Assembly (NCBI GenBank): GCA_027024145.1
Contig: JALVTF010000006.1
Location: forward strand, 1-57,231
Reading direction: 5' to 3'
Source of the DNA: Campylobacterales bacterium
GTDB lineage: Bacteria > Campylobacterota > Campylobacteria > Campylobacterales > Nitratiruptoraceae
DNA length: 57,231 nt
Below, one piece after another: positions 35,923 to 44,846 of this stretch. The notes beneath the pieces are model-generated. The model made no database searches and was not told the origin of the DNA. It saw nothing but the letters and a program-made list of their open reading frames with translations. How positions within the stretch are numbered: position 1 is the stretch's first letter; the number at the start of each line of letters is the position of its first letter. Position numbers and translations under genes: made by a program.

Positions 35923-37519
35923 CGTTACGGTACGCTACGGCAAGACTATCGCCATCGAAGATGCGAATCTTGAAGCCAGACACGGCCAGATCGTGGGTTT
36001 CATCGGTGCGGATGGAGCAGGCAAGAGCTCGCTGATGCACGCTATCGCCGGTGTGGTACGCTTTACGGGCAGCATCACCTATGATACCTTCACCTACCGC
36101 TCCCCCAAAGAGGCCGAACCCATCAAAGACAAAATCGGCCTCATGCCCCAAGGCATCGGTCTCGTGCTCTATGATGAGCTAAGCGTCGATGAGCACCTCG
36201 ATTTTTTTAGCGATATCAGAGGCCTGCGGCGCGATGCGGAGTATCACCGCTATAGGCAGCGCCTTTTGGAAATGGCGGGTTTGGCGGAGTTTGGAGGCAG
36301 GCTCGCCAAGAATCTGAGCGGCGGGATGCAGCAAAAACTCTCGCTGATTTGCACCCTCATCCACCGTCCAGATCTGCTCATCCTCGATGAGCCCACCACG
36401 GGCGTGGATCCGCTGAGCCGCAAAGAGCTGTGGGAGATCCTCGATGACAATCGCCGCCAGCGCAACTCCATCACACTTGTGAGCACCGCCTATATGAGCG
36501 AAGCGAGCAAGATGGATGCGATACACCTTTTTGACGAGGGGCATATCATCGCGCGCGGAAGCGCTGCCAAGCTCATCGATTCGGTGCGGCCCTACACCTA
36601 CGAAGAGACGACCTGTGAAGGATGCATCACCTTCGGCGGTCGCACCTACTCTTTGCAAGCCTTGGAGGCCAAACACGCAGAGCCGAGCCTGGAGAGCCTC
36701 TTTTTCGTCAACGCCTTGCAAAAAGGCAAAATCCCGCCACCCATCACCATTGCCCCCAGAGAAAATCCCATCGACATCCCGCCCGTGGTGATGGAGGCCA
36801 AGGGCCTCACCAAGCGCTTCGGTGATTTCGTAGCGGACGATCACATCGACATGCAGCTGCGACGGGGTGAGATTTTGGGACTTTTGGGTGCCAATGGTGC
36901 GGGCAAGACCACCTTTATCAAGATGCTGTTGGGTCTCTATCCCATCGATGAGGGGGAACTCTATCTTCTGGGCAAGCGAATCCGCAGCTACGAAGATCGC
37001 ATCGCACTCAAGAACAAAATCGGCTACATGAGCCAAAAGTTTGCGCTCTATAAAGATCTCACGGTCTTGGAAAACCTGCTCTACTTTGCCAACATGCACC
37101 AACTACCGCTCTCCAAAGCCAAAAAACGCATCGACAAACTCGCCGAAGGCTTGGGGTTTGCCCAGTATCTGCACAGTTTCCCCCGCGAACTGCCCCTTGG
37201 CATCAACCAGCGCTTCAGCCTCGCTGTGGCGATCCTCCACGAACCGGTGGTGCTCTTTTTGGATGAGCCCACAAGCGGCGTGGACACCATCGCCAGAGCG
37301 CAGTTTTGGAAGCTCTTGCACGAGCTCAAAAACAGGTGGAACATCTCTATTCTCATCACCACCCACTACATGAGTGAAGCGGAGTTTTGCGACCGCGTGG
37401 TGGTGCTAAAACGCGGCAAAAAGATCGTGGACGACACCCCTGCAAATCTCCATGCCACCTACCCCGAGGCCAAGAGTTTCGAAGATATCTTCATCCACTT
37501 TTACAAGGATGCGCGATGA
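35906..37519 (+). CDS. ABC exporter ATPase with two fused nucleotide-binding domains (YbhF-like)
   Basis: A 537-residue cytoplasmic ATPase. Domain 1 has Walker A GADGAGKSS at 34-42, signature LSGGMQQ and Walker B LLILDEPTTGVD. Domain 2 has Walker A GANGAGKTT at 328-336, and Walker B VVLFLDEPTSGVD. The second signature is LPLGINQ, a degenerate LSGGQ. The fused ATPase followed by two ABC-2 permeases is the E. coli YbhF-YbhS-YbhR design. Start ATG 35906 overlaps the end of the MFS gene by 17 bases. Confidence 0.88.
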   Translation: MLQVSDVTVRYGKTIAIEDANLEARHGQIVGFIGADGAGKSSLMHAIAGVVRFTGSITYDTFTYRSPKEAEPIKDKIGLMPQGIGLVLYDELSVDEHLDFFSDIRGLRRDAEYHRYRQRLLEMAGLAEFGGRLAKNLSGGMQQKLSLICTLIHRPDLLILDEPTTGVDPLSRKELWEILDDNRRQRNSITLVSTAYMSEASKMDAIHLFDEGHIIARGSAAKLIDSVRPYTYEETTCEGCITFGGRTYSLQALEAKHAEPSLESLFFVNALQKGKIPPPITIAPRENPIDIPPVVMEAKGLTKRFGDFVADDHIDMQLRRGEILGLLGANGAGKTTFIKMLLGLYPIDEGELYLLGKRIRSYEDRIALKNKIGYMSQKFALYKDLTVLENLLYFANMHQLPLSKAKKRIDKLAEGLGFAQYLHSFPRELPLGINQRFSLAVAILHEPVVLFLDEPTSGVDTIARAQFWKLLHELKNRWNISILITTHYMSEAEFCDRVVVLKRGKKIVDDTPANLHATYPEAKSFEDIFIHFYKDAR

Positions 37520-38634
37520 GAGCGGGAGTGATTCGCGCCTACATCCTCAAAGAGTTCAAAGACTTAGCGCGCACCAAAATGCTTTATCTCGTTTACATCC
37601 TTCCTACGATGATTTTGCTGCTCTTTGGTTACGGCATCCGCCTCGAAGTGACCCACGCGCGCACCATCGTGCTCGATTATGACAACTCCACGCTCTCGCT
37701 GGATCTCATCAGCGCACTGGAGCATACCAAGTACTTCGATGCGCACGTCAGCACGATGAGCGAGCAAGAGGCACTGCGCCTTATCAAAAAAGGGGATGCC
37801 GATATCCTCGTCATCATCCCCGCATCCTTGCAAAAGCGCATCCTCAAGCACCAAAAGGCGCAAATCGGTGTCTACATCGACGGAGCCTACCCGATGCGCG
37901 CACTCACGATGCAAAGCTACGTGGAGGGCGAGATCCTGCATCTGGCACAAAAGCTCTTGGCAAAAAGAGGCTTTGATGGCCACCTCATCACCATCAACCA
38001 GCGCACCCTCTTCAATCAGGCAATGCGCGACGAAAACGCCATCGTCCCGGGTCTCATCGGCCTTATTATGCTAGTGGCTCCAGCCCTTTTGGCAGCACTG
38101 CTGATAGTCAAAGAAAAGGAGCTTGGCACGATTTTTAATTTCTACGCCTCTCCCATCGGCAAAACCGAGTTTCTCATCGCCAAGCTCACACCGGTCTTTT
38201 TGCTCCACTCTCTCAATATCTTCATCCTCTTTCTTTGGGCCGTCTACCTCTTCGCGGTGCCTTTTCGCGGCAGTTTCACTCTCTACTGGCTCGCCAGCGA
38301 GCTCTACCTCTTCGTCTCGCTTGGCATCGGACTTTTGGTCTCCATCATCACACGCCGCCAGATCGTAGCCGTGGTGCTGACGGTTATCATCACCGTGATT
38401 CCGGGGTTTTTGTATTCTGGGATCTTGATGCCGATATCCTCGATGCAGGGAGCTTCGGCCATCGAAGCGCATCTCTTTCCCGTGATGTACTACAACCACA
38501 TCGTCTACGACACCTTCTTGGTGGGCGAGGGGCTGGCATCCCACAAAACGGTGCTCTATCTTGGGATTTTGGCTCTGTATGGCGCTGTGCCTTTGGTTTT
38601 GGGCACACTCTTGCTGCGCAAGGAGCTGCGATGA
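37516..38634 (+). CDS. ABC-2 type permease, first subunit (YbhS/YbhR-like)
   Basis: A 372-residue membrane protein with one N-terminal helix, an extracytoplasmic domain of about 130 residues and five further helices. It ends with the ABC-2 motif region YSGILMPISSMQ, typical of YbhN/YbhR/DrrB-like exporters. Start ATG 37516 overlaps the ATPase stop (ATGA). It pairs with the next permease as the transmembrane part of the exporter. The substrate is probably a drug or other amphiphile, by analogy. Confidence 0.85.
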   Translation: MRAGVIRAYILKEFKDLARTKMLYLVYILPTMILLLFGYGIRLEVTHARTIVLDYDNSTLSLDLISALEHTKYFDAHVSTMSEQEALRLIKKGDADILVIIPASLQKRILKHQKAQIGVYIDGAYPMRALTMQSYVEGEILHLAQKLLAKRGFDGHLITINQRTLFNQAMRDENAIVPGLIGLIMLVAPALLAALLIVKEKELGTIFNFYASPIGKTEFLIAKLTPVFLLHSLNIFILFLWAVYLFAVPFRGSFTLYWLASELYLFVSLGIGLLVSIITRRQIVAVVLTVIITVIPGFLYSGILMPISSMQGASAIEAHLFPVMYYNHIVYDTFLVGEGLASHKTVLYLGILALYGAVPLVLGTLLLRKELR

Positions 38635-39710
38635 GAGCCTTTTGGAGTGTCTTTGGCAAGGAGATTTTGCTCTTTTTACGCTCTTTCGGTCTCGTGGCCG
38701 TGGTGCTCTACGCTTTTACGGCCGACATCTACATCGCAGGCGAAGGCATCCAGGTCAAACCGCGCCACGTCAAAGTGGGCTACGTAGACTATAGCGGCGG
38801 ATATTTAGCAAACAAGATCCTCTCGCACCTCCACGCACCCGAATTTGAAAAGCCACGCGCATTTACCAGTGTCGAAGCGCTGCACAAGGCGATTTTTGAC
38901 AAAGAGATCATTGTGGGATTGGTCTTTGGTAGTGATTTTGAGCGCAGCTCCTACCGCTCGCACCGCGCCAAAGTGGACGCACTCATCGACGCCACCGCCG
39001 CGGCGCAGAGCTTCGTGACTTTGGGGTATTTGCAAAACATAGTCCTGGGAATGAGCGACATAATCTTTCCCGTGGATCTGCGCATCCACAAACTCTTCAA
39101 CCAAAACGCCGATAGCAAAATCTTCATGAGCTTTACCGAAATGCTCTCCATTACCACACTTCTTGCCGTGATCCTCTCGGCGATGGTCTTCGTAAAAGAA
39201 AAAGAGGAGGGCACTTGGGATATCATGCTCTTGATGCCAACAAACGCCAAAACCATCATCCTCGCCAAGGCGCTCTCGCAAGTACTCATCATCCTTGGCG
39301 GCATCCTCTTGGCACTGGGGTTTGTGGTGCTTGGCATCTTCGATGCACCGATGAACGGCTCTTTTTGGGCTTTTATGCTTCTGAGTCTGCTTTACTCTCT
39401 CACTTCCATCGGCATAGGCTTTTTCATAGCCGCGGCATCCCGCACCATCATGCAAGTAGCCCAGCTGACCATTCTCATCATGATGCCCCTTATCTTTTTA
39501 AGCGGCGCATGGACACCCATCTACGCCATGCACCCCGTCTTGCAAAAGTTCTCGCTCCTCTCGCCGCTACGCTACTACATCGAAGGGAGCGAGAGCATCT
39601 TCTTTCGCGGAGCTTCCATCCTCGATATCTGGCCCTCCTTCGTAGCCGTAGCGCTTTTGGGTTTTATACTCTTTGTGGTAGGATATAGGAAAATAGGGAG
39701 GCTGTTTTGA
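38631..39710 (+). CDS. ABC-2 type permease, second subunit (YbhR/YbhS-like)
   Basis: A 359-residue paralogue of the previous permease: N-terminal helix, extracytoplasmic domain, then five helices with F-L-S-G-A-W-T-P-I-Y-A-M-H-P near the end. Start ATG 38631 overlaps the previous stop by 4 bases. With the fused ATPase it completes an exporter that still needs an adaptor (the HlyD protein at 27996-29147) and an outer-membrane channel. Confidence 0.85.
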   Translation: MRAFWSVFGKEILLFLRSFGLVAVVLYAFTADIYIAGEGIQVKPRHVKVGYVDYSGGYLANKILSHLHAPEFEKPRAFTSVEALHKAIFDKEIIVGLVFGSDFERSSYRSHRAKVDALIDATAAAQSFVTLGYLQNIVLGMSDIIFPVDLRIHKLFNQNADSKIFMSFTEMLSITTLLAVILSAMVFVKEKEEGTWDIMLLMPTNAKTIILAKALSQVLIILGGILLALGFVVLGIFDAPMNGSFWAFMLLSLLYSLTSIGIGFFIAAASRTIMQVAQLTILIMMPLIFLSGAWTPIYAMHPVLQKFSLLSPLRYYIEGSESIFFRGASILDIWPSFVAVALLGFILFVVGYRKIGRLF

Positions 39711-40588
39711 AAAGACTCGTCGCTTGTTTGCTGGCACTACCGCTACTTGCCGCCGAGCCTCTGACCACATCTTTTTACCATCCATCACGCCTCCCCTTTT
39801 ATGCGATGCTCCCCTTCGCTCCCGCACCACACGAGAATCTCCAGCTCCTTGTCGCAGAGAGCAATGAATTCGAAAACGAGAAGATAGTGCTGGCCGATTT
39901 AGAGATGACGACGCTGCGGCTTGTGTATGAGCATCCTCTTAGCAGCGCTTCGAGCCTTCGCATCAGTATCCCTTTCCATATTGTTTGGGGAGGCTTCATG
40001 GATGAGGCGCTGGACTGGTTCCACGACGCCACAGGCCTGCTCAACGGCGCGGAACACAATATCTATGGAGACAACGAGGTGCACTACCGTATCGGTACGC
40101 TTTTTTCCAAAGATAGCTCCTATAGCTTCGTAGGCGATATGACACTTGAATATAAACGTGCACTCCCTTGGCATCCCCTCGGCACGACACTGGCCGTGCA
40201 GCTTGGCTGTAAGCTCCCTACGGCTCCCAAATATTCACACATGGCCTCGCGCAAAATGGACGCAGCCCTGGCCATAGGAGCACAAAGAGGCGACTGGATA
40301 GCCGACATCTGGGTAGCGCGCCTGGGAGAAAAAAGGCTTGGAAACTACGCCAGGTCGCACCGCCTCATGGCAGGAGCGTACATAGGTTACAGCTATAAGC
40401 GCTGGCAGTTCGCCTACCGCTTCGCCACGGCACCCTATGAATCATATTACTCCACCCTCAATTCCGTAGCGAACGTGGTGGATATCAGCTACACCTTCCC
40501 AAGTGGTCTGGCGCTCTTTGCCACAGAAAATCTCGCACCCTTTTACACCACTATGGATTTCACTATCGGGGTGCGCTATAATTTTTGA
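39707..40588 (+). CDS. Exported outer-membrane protein, DUF3187-like
   Basis: A 293-residue protein with a signal peptide (MKRLVACLLALPLLA-AEP) and a beta-rich chain that ends in an aromatic residue (IGVRYNF), as outer-membrane barrels do. The general pattern matches DUF3187 proteins, whose function is unknown. It overlaps the permease gene by 4 bases and so belongs to the exporter operon. A role as an unusual outer-membrane partner of the exporter is possible, but barrels of this size are not TolC-like. Confidence 0.65.
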   Translation: MKRLVACLLALPLLAAEPLTTSFYHPSRLPFYAMLPFAPAPHENLQLLVAESNEFENEKIVLADLEMTTLRLVYEHPLSSASSLRISIPFHIVWGGFMDEALDWFHDATGLLNGAEHNIYGDNEVHYRIGTLFSKDSSYSFVGDMTLEYKRALPWHPLGTTLAVQLGCKLPTAPKYSHMASRKMDAALAIGAQRGDWIADIWVARLGEKRLGNYARSHRLMAGAYIGYSYKRWQFAYRFATAPYESYYSTLNSVANVVDISYTFPSGLALFATENLAPFYTTMDFTIGVRYNF

Positions 40589-40602
40589 AAAAAGGCTACG
40601 CA

Positions 40603-41451
40603 ATGCGATGGGAAGATCGCGAAGGATCGCAAAACATCGAAGATAGACGCCGCTTCGGCGCCAAAGGCAAAAGCCTCACGGGACTGCTCATCACGGCGGC
40701 TTTGGTCTACTTCCTCTCTGGAGGCGATATGAGCGCGGTGCTGCAGACGGTACTCAGCCAAGGCCTCCCCACTACCCAAAGCACCAAACCCTCGGCCCAC
40801 GAAGAGCACTACGCCCGCTTCGCTTCGGTGGTGCTCAAAGATACCGAAGATGTCTGGAGCCGCTACTTCCAAGCGATAGGACGCACCTACCATCCTACCA
40901 CCCTCGTGCTCTATCGAGGCGGCACACGCTCGGCTTGCGGCTATGCCCAAAAGGCGATGGGACCCTTCTACTGCCCACGTGATCAGAAGGTCTATCTGGA
41001 TCTGAGCTTCTTCGATGAATTAGAGCGCAATCTCGGTGCGCACGGCGATTTCGCCAAAGCCTATGTCATCGCCCACGAAGTGGGCCATCACGTCCAAGAT
41101 GAGCTGGGGATCTTGGATAAAGTCCACGCAGCCCGGGCACGCTTGCCCAAAGTGCAGGCAAACAGAGTCTCCGTGCGCACGGAGCTGCAGGCAGATTGCT
41201 TAGCCGGCGTGTGGGCCAGATGGGACCAAAAGATCCACAATGCCTTAGAGCCAGGAGATGTGCAAGAAGCGCTCCAAGCGGCCGCACAGGTAGGCGACGA
41301 CACCCTCCAAAAGCGCGCCCAAGGCTACGTGGTGCCCGACTCCTTCACCCACGGCAGCGCCAAGCAGCGCAGCTTCTGGTTCTACCGAGGCTACAAAAGC
41401 GGCGATATCCGCGCGTGCGATACATTCAATCAAAGGATAGCAGGTGGATAA
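40603..41451 (+). CDS. ypfJ: Neutral zinc metallopeptidase (YpfJ family)
   Basis: A 282-residue protein starting MRWEDREGSQNIEDRR, the normal YpfJ head, so I use ATG 40603 (after AAAAGG) and not the earlier TTG. A membrane helix follows (about 25-45), then a large extracytoplasmic domain with the zinc motif HEVGHH (mid-chain) and E-L-Q-A-D-C downstream. It contains the conserved SACGYAQ and FYCPRDQ segments. The native substrate is unknown. It overlaps the PPK2 gene by 8 bases. Confidence 0.87.
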   Translation: MRWEDREGSQNIEDRRRFGAKGKSLTGLLITAALVYFLSGGDMSAVLQTVLSQGLPTTQSTKPSAHEEHYARFASVVLKDTEDVWSRYFQAIGRTYHPTTLVLYRGGTRSACGYAQKAMGPFYCPRDQKVYLDLSFFDELERNLGAHGDFAKAYVIAHEVGHHVQDELGILDKVHAARARLPKVQANRVSVRTELQADCLAGVWARWDQKIHNALEPGDVQEALQAAAQVGDDTLQKRAQGYVVPDSFTHGSAKQRSFWFYRGYKSGDIRACDTFNQRIAGG

Positions 41452-42202
41452 GAAAGAGTACAAAAGAGAGCTCTACTACCTTCAAGTGGAGCTTGTCAAA
41501 TTCCAAAGAGAAGTGATAGAAAAAGAGCTCAAAGTCTGCACCATCTTCGAAGGACGTGACGCAGCCGGTAAAGACGGCACCATCAAGCGTTTCGTGGAGC
41601 ATCTGAGCCCTCGCGAGACGCGGGTGGTGGCTCTGGGCAAGCCCAGCGACATCGACAAAAAAAGCTGGTACTTCCAGCGCTACGTGCCGCATCTACCCCA
41701 CGGCGGCGAGATGGTCTTTTTCAACCGCAGCTGGTACAACCGAGCAGGTGTAGAAAAGGTGATGGGCTTTTGCACAAAAGAGGAGTACGAGCAGTTCATG
41801 GCCGAAGTGCCCAATTTCGAGCATTTACTGGTGCATGACGGGATGATTTTTACCAAGTACTACCTCGATATTTCCAAAGAGGAGCAAAAAAAGCGCCTCG
41901 AAGAGCGCAAGCACGACCCTCTCAAGCAGTGGAAACTAAGCCCCATCGATATGAAAGCCCAGGATTTATGGGATGAGTACTCCTTGGCGCGCGACGAGAT
42001 GTTTGCGCGCACCCATTTTGCCTATGCGCCGTGGTATGTGGTGCATGCCGATGATAAAAGAGCGGCGCGCATCAACTGCATCAAACATTTCTTATCTAAA
42101 GTAGATTATAAGAAAAAAGATGAGAAACTACTTATATACGATCCCACTATCGTGTGCGAATTCGATCCGTCTTGCTACGAAAAGGGGCTCATCGCCAAAT
42201 AA
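41444..42202 (+). CDS. ppk2: Polyphosphate kinase 2 (PPK2)
   Basis: A 252-residue cytosolic enzyme with the PPK2 motifs: Walker A-like EGRDAAGKDGTIKR, the lid motif RVVALGKPSD, Walker B-like FNRSWYNRAGVE and W-K-L-S-P-I-D. PPK2 transfers phosphate between polyphosphate and nucleotides, often making GTP or ATP. The GTG start at 41444 follows AAAGGA and overlaps the preceding stop. The substrate class (mono- or diphosphate) cannot be set by eye. Confidence 0.92.
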   Translation: MDKKEYKRELYYLQVELVKFQREVIEKELKVCTIFEGRDAAGKDGTIKRFVEHLSPRETRVVALGKPSDIDKKSWYFQRYVPHLPHGGEMVFFNRSWYNRAGVEKVMGFCTKEEYEQFMAEVPNFEHLLVHDGMIFTKYYLDISKEEQKKRLEERKHDPLKQWKLSPIDMKAQDLWDEYSLARDEMFARTHFAYAPWYVVHADDKRAARINCIKHFLSKVDYKKKDEKLLIYDPTIVCEFDPSCYEKGLIAK

Positions 42203-42212
42203 GGAGGCAGCC

Positions 42213-42530
42213 ATGGCAAAGCTTGAACGCTACATGTTCTACTATATGGATACCATCACAGAAAAGAACTTCAAGGAAGCACAGGAGCTCGCATCGCAGA
42301 TGCTGGAACTTTGTGAAGACGAGAGCGCACCTGTCGTAGAAGGGTTTCTCAGTGCCGCAAACTGCCTGCAAGCCCTCAAGATGGGAGATTTCGATCGCGT
42401 CGAGGAACTCTGGAACGCCTATGAAGAGTCCAAGAAGTTTTTAGAGCCATCCAATCGCCACTATGCGCTGCTTTTAGAGATCTCTCTGGTGCTTGAAAAC
42501 ACAAAAGAGGAAATAGAGAGGATCATATGA
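42213..42530 (+). CDS. Small helical protein of unknown function
   Basis: A 105-residue acidic protein, mostly helical, with a tandem-helix pattern that resembles a degenerate TPR (K-N-F-K-E-A-Q-E-L-A-S-Q and D-F-D-R-V-E-E-L-W-N-A-Y). No family is recognised. The AAGGAGG ribosome binding site fixes the ATG at 42213. It lies between PPK2 and a flavin reductase and overlaps the latter by 4 bases. Confidence 0.65.
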   Translation: MAKLERYMFYYMDTITEKNFKEAQELASQMLELCEDESAPVVEGFLSAANCLQALKMGDFDRVEELWNAYEESKKFLEPSNRHYALLLEISLVLENTKEEIERII

Positions 42531-43099
42531 AGATAGATTTCGCAACTCTCAGCCTCAAAGAGCGCTACAAAATCATGAGCCGCACCATCATTCCAAGACC
42601 TATTGCTTGGATCGTCACCGAAGGCGAAGCCCTCAACATCGCGCCCTTTAGCTACTTCATGGCGCTCAGCTCCGAGCCGCCCACGGTGATCGTCTCCATC
42701 GGCCACAAAAAGGATGGCACGCCCAAGGATACGCTGCATAACATCATCCACTCCAAAAAGGCTACCATCTGCATGGTGCGACCAGAGCATCTCGAAAAGA
42801 TGGTAGCAAGCAGCGAATCCCTACCGGCCGAGATCAGCGAGGCCGAAAAATTTGGCATCGCCACCAAGCGCGCCATCGATGGCTATCCGCCCATCATCAC
42901 CGGCACTCCGGCAGCCTTCTTTTGCGATCTGCACCAGATCGTGGATCTTGGTGGCGGCAAGACCATCCCCCTCATTCTCAAAATCGCACACTACTACATC
43001 GACGATAGTTACTACGACGAAGAGTACAATTTCGACTTAGACGTAGTAGCGCGTATCGGCAAGGAGTACTGCCGCTGCGAAAAGATCGATGCGAGCTGA
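42527..43099 (+). CDS. Flavin reductase-like FMN-binding protein
   Basis: A 190-residue protein of the split-barrel FMN-binding group. The head, IPRPIAWIVTEGEALNIAPFSYFMALSSEPPTV, is the family signature. Members reduce flavins or bind FMN for electron transfer. The electron donor and acceptor are not known. It is the last gene of a long same-strand run. An AT-rich stretch and the extended -10 promoter of the next gene follow. Confidence 0.87.
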   Translation: MKIDFATLSLKERYKIMSRTIIPRPIAWIVTEGEALNIAPFSYFMALSSEPPTVIVSIGHKKDGTPKDTLHNIIHSKKATICMVRPEHLEKMVASSESLPAEISEAEKFGIATKRAIDGYPPIITGTPAAFFCDLHQIVDLGGGKTIPLILKIAHYYIDDSYYDEEYNFDLDVVARIGKEYCRCEKIDAS

Positions 43100-43156
43100 T
43101 TTCTTAAAAATATTTTAATTTTTGCAACTTTTGTCGCACTCCTTCGCTGCAAACAG

Positions 43157-43165
43157 TGGTATAAT
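43157..43165 (+). promoter_or_regulatory. Extended -10 promoter of the AmrS gene
   Basis: TGGTATAAT is an extended -10 element (TGn plus the perfect TATAAT). It lies 20 bases before the ATG, leaving a leader with AAAAGGAGG. No good -35 box is seen, which an extended -10 does not need. Confidence 0.55.
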
Positions 43166-43185
43166 GGATACAAAAGGAGGCGAAG

Positions 43186-44208
43186 ATGAGTGTGCATGCA
43201 TGGATGAGCAAGAAATTGCCATCAGGAAAGATTCTTTGCGAAGCCTGTGCGCAAGCCTGCAAATTAGATGAAGGCGAATACGGCATATGCGGCGTGCGCA
43301 AAGTCGAAAACGGCGAGCTCAAACTTCTGGTCTACGGCAAGGCCGCGGCCGTGAACGTGGATCCGATAGAGAAAAAACCACTCTTTCATTTCCTGCCCAA
43401 CTCGCTGGTCTTTTCCATCGGTACCGTGGGGTGTAATCTCAGCTGCAGCTTTTGCCAAAACTTCGACATCAGCCAATACCCCCAAGAGCACGACCATAAA
43501 ATCTTCGGCCAGGACCTCCCGCCCCAAATGGCCGTGGATCTCGCGCTCCAATACGGCGCCAAATCGATCGCCTATACCTACAACGAGCCGATCGTGTGGA
43601 TCGAATACAACTACGACATCGCCAAGCTCGCCAAGGAAAAAGGCCTCAAAAACGTCTACGTCACCAGCGGATATGAAACACGCAAAGCGATGGACAAGCT
43701 CGCACCTCTTGTGGATGCGATGAACATCGACCTCAAAGCCTTTACCGATAGATTCTACAAAGAGCTCTGCGGCGCCAGACTCAAGCCTGTCCTCGAAGCC
43801 ATCGAATATGCCTATAAAAAGGATATCTGGATCGAAATCACCACGCTCTTTATCCCAGGCCAGAACGACAGCGAAGAGGAGATGCGCCAGATCGCCGAAT
43901 TCATCGCCGAGCTCGACACCGCCATCCCTTGGCACGTCAGCGGCTTTTATCCTACATACAAGATGACCGACACCAACCCCACACCGCCCGAAACGCTGCT
44001 AAAAGCCTACGAAATCGGCAAGGATGCGGGTTTGAAGTTCGTCTATGTCGGCAACTTCAACGCACCGCAGTTCGAGACCACCTACTGCCCATCCTGCGGC
44101 TTCGCGGTAATCGAGCGCGCCGGCCACATCGGCAGCCAGGTCAAAAACCATCTGGTCGATGGCAAATGCCCAAAATGCGGCACCTTCATCCCGGGAGTGT
44201 GGAGTTAA
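43186..44208 (+). CDS. amrS: AmmeMemoRadiSam-type radical SAM enzyme (AmrS-like)
   Basis: A 340-residue protein with the radical SAM motif CNLSCSFCQN, which binds a 4Fe-4S cluster. A Cys-rich head (C-E-A-C-A-Q-A-C ... C-G-V) and two CxxC pairs at the tail (CPSCG and CPKCG) follow. This domain order is typical of the AmrS family, which works with AMMECR1 and MEMO proteins. Neither partner is in this window. The reaction is not known. Confidence 0.88.
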   Translation: MSVHAWMSKKLPSGKILCEACAQACKLDEGEYGICGVRKVENGELKLLVYGKAAAVNVDPIEKKPLFHFLPNSLVFSIGTVGCNLSCSFCQNFDISQYPQEHDHKIFGQDLPPQMAVDLALQYGAKSIAYTYNEPIVWIEYNYDIAKLAKEKGLKNVYVTSGYETRKAMDKLAPLVDAMNIDLKAFTDRFYKELCGARLKPVLEAIEYAYKKDIWIEITTLFIPGQNDSEEEMRQIAEFIAELDTAIPWHVSGFYPTYKMTDTNPTPPETLLKAYEIGKDAGLKFVYVGNFNAPQFETTYCPSCGFAVIERAGHIGSQVKNHLVDGKCPKCGTFIPGVWS

Positions 44209-44846
44209 AATCTGCCGAGCAACCCCACAAGGCGCTGCGTAGCACCGCTATTTTTTCGCACCTGACACGCCAGCACGCTGCGCGGTGCTGCGTGATAGTA
44301 GGCGCGTGTGCGCGCTTCATCGATGCTCAGCGCCGCTCCGTTAAGAGAAATTCCCGCAAAAGCCCCGCGCGAACGGGAGTAGGAATAGATTTCAGAGTGT
44401 AGCTCAATATCGGTAGCAGCACTCCCTGTGCGTCCCACCGGCCCCACGGCCACGGAGCCGTCCACGCCCAGGGTGAACTTGCCACCTAAGAGCTTGTGCA
44501 CGCTCTCGCGCGAGCGAAAGACGAGCACCAAATCGATGCTCTCTACGCCTATTTGCCATCCTAAGCTACCACCTGCTACTTTTACGAATACCGGATCGCT
44601 CCAGCCGCTGCCGCAGCGCACCAGCAGCACCCCCTCGCCGTAGCGCCCTCCCACGATGAAGGCTCCCCGCAAGAGCCCGGGCACCACCACGATGGCCTTG
44701 GCCTCGCGCAGGAGTTTGGTGGGGATTTTACTCTCTTTGAGATCGGTAAAGTCGCGCAGCACGTAGTAAGCATCACTGAGAATCTGCGAAGCACTCGCAC
44801 CAAAAAGCCATACGGCCGCTATCAGCATCACAACTATCTTTTTCAT
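44205..44846 (-). CDS. SYLF-domain (Ysc84) lipid-binding protein
   Basis: A 213-residue exported protein (signal MKKIVVMLIAAVWLFGASA). It has the SYLF/DUF500 signature, with A-K-A-I-V-V-V-P near residue 55, GGRYGEGVLLVR, and the late G-V-D-G-S-V-A-V-G-P-V-G-R. Eukaryotic relatives bind phosphoinositides; the bacterial role is unknown. Start ATG 44846 follows GGAGG and overlaps the kinase stop by 4 bases. The 3' end overlaps the convergent AmrS gene by 4 bases. Confidence 0.85.
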   Translation of the reverse strand: MKKIVVMLIAAVWLFGASASQILSDAYYVLRDFTDLKESKIPTKLLREAKAIVVVPGLLRGAFIVGGRYGEGVLLVRCGSGWSDPVFVKVAGGSLGWQIGVESIDLVLVFRSRESVHKLLGGKFTLGVDGSVAVGPVGRTGSAATDIELHSEIYSYSRSRGAFAGISLNGAALSIDEARTRAYYHAAPRSVLACQVRKNSGATQRLVGLLGRF

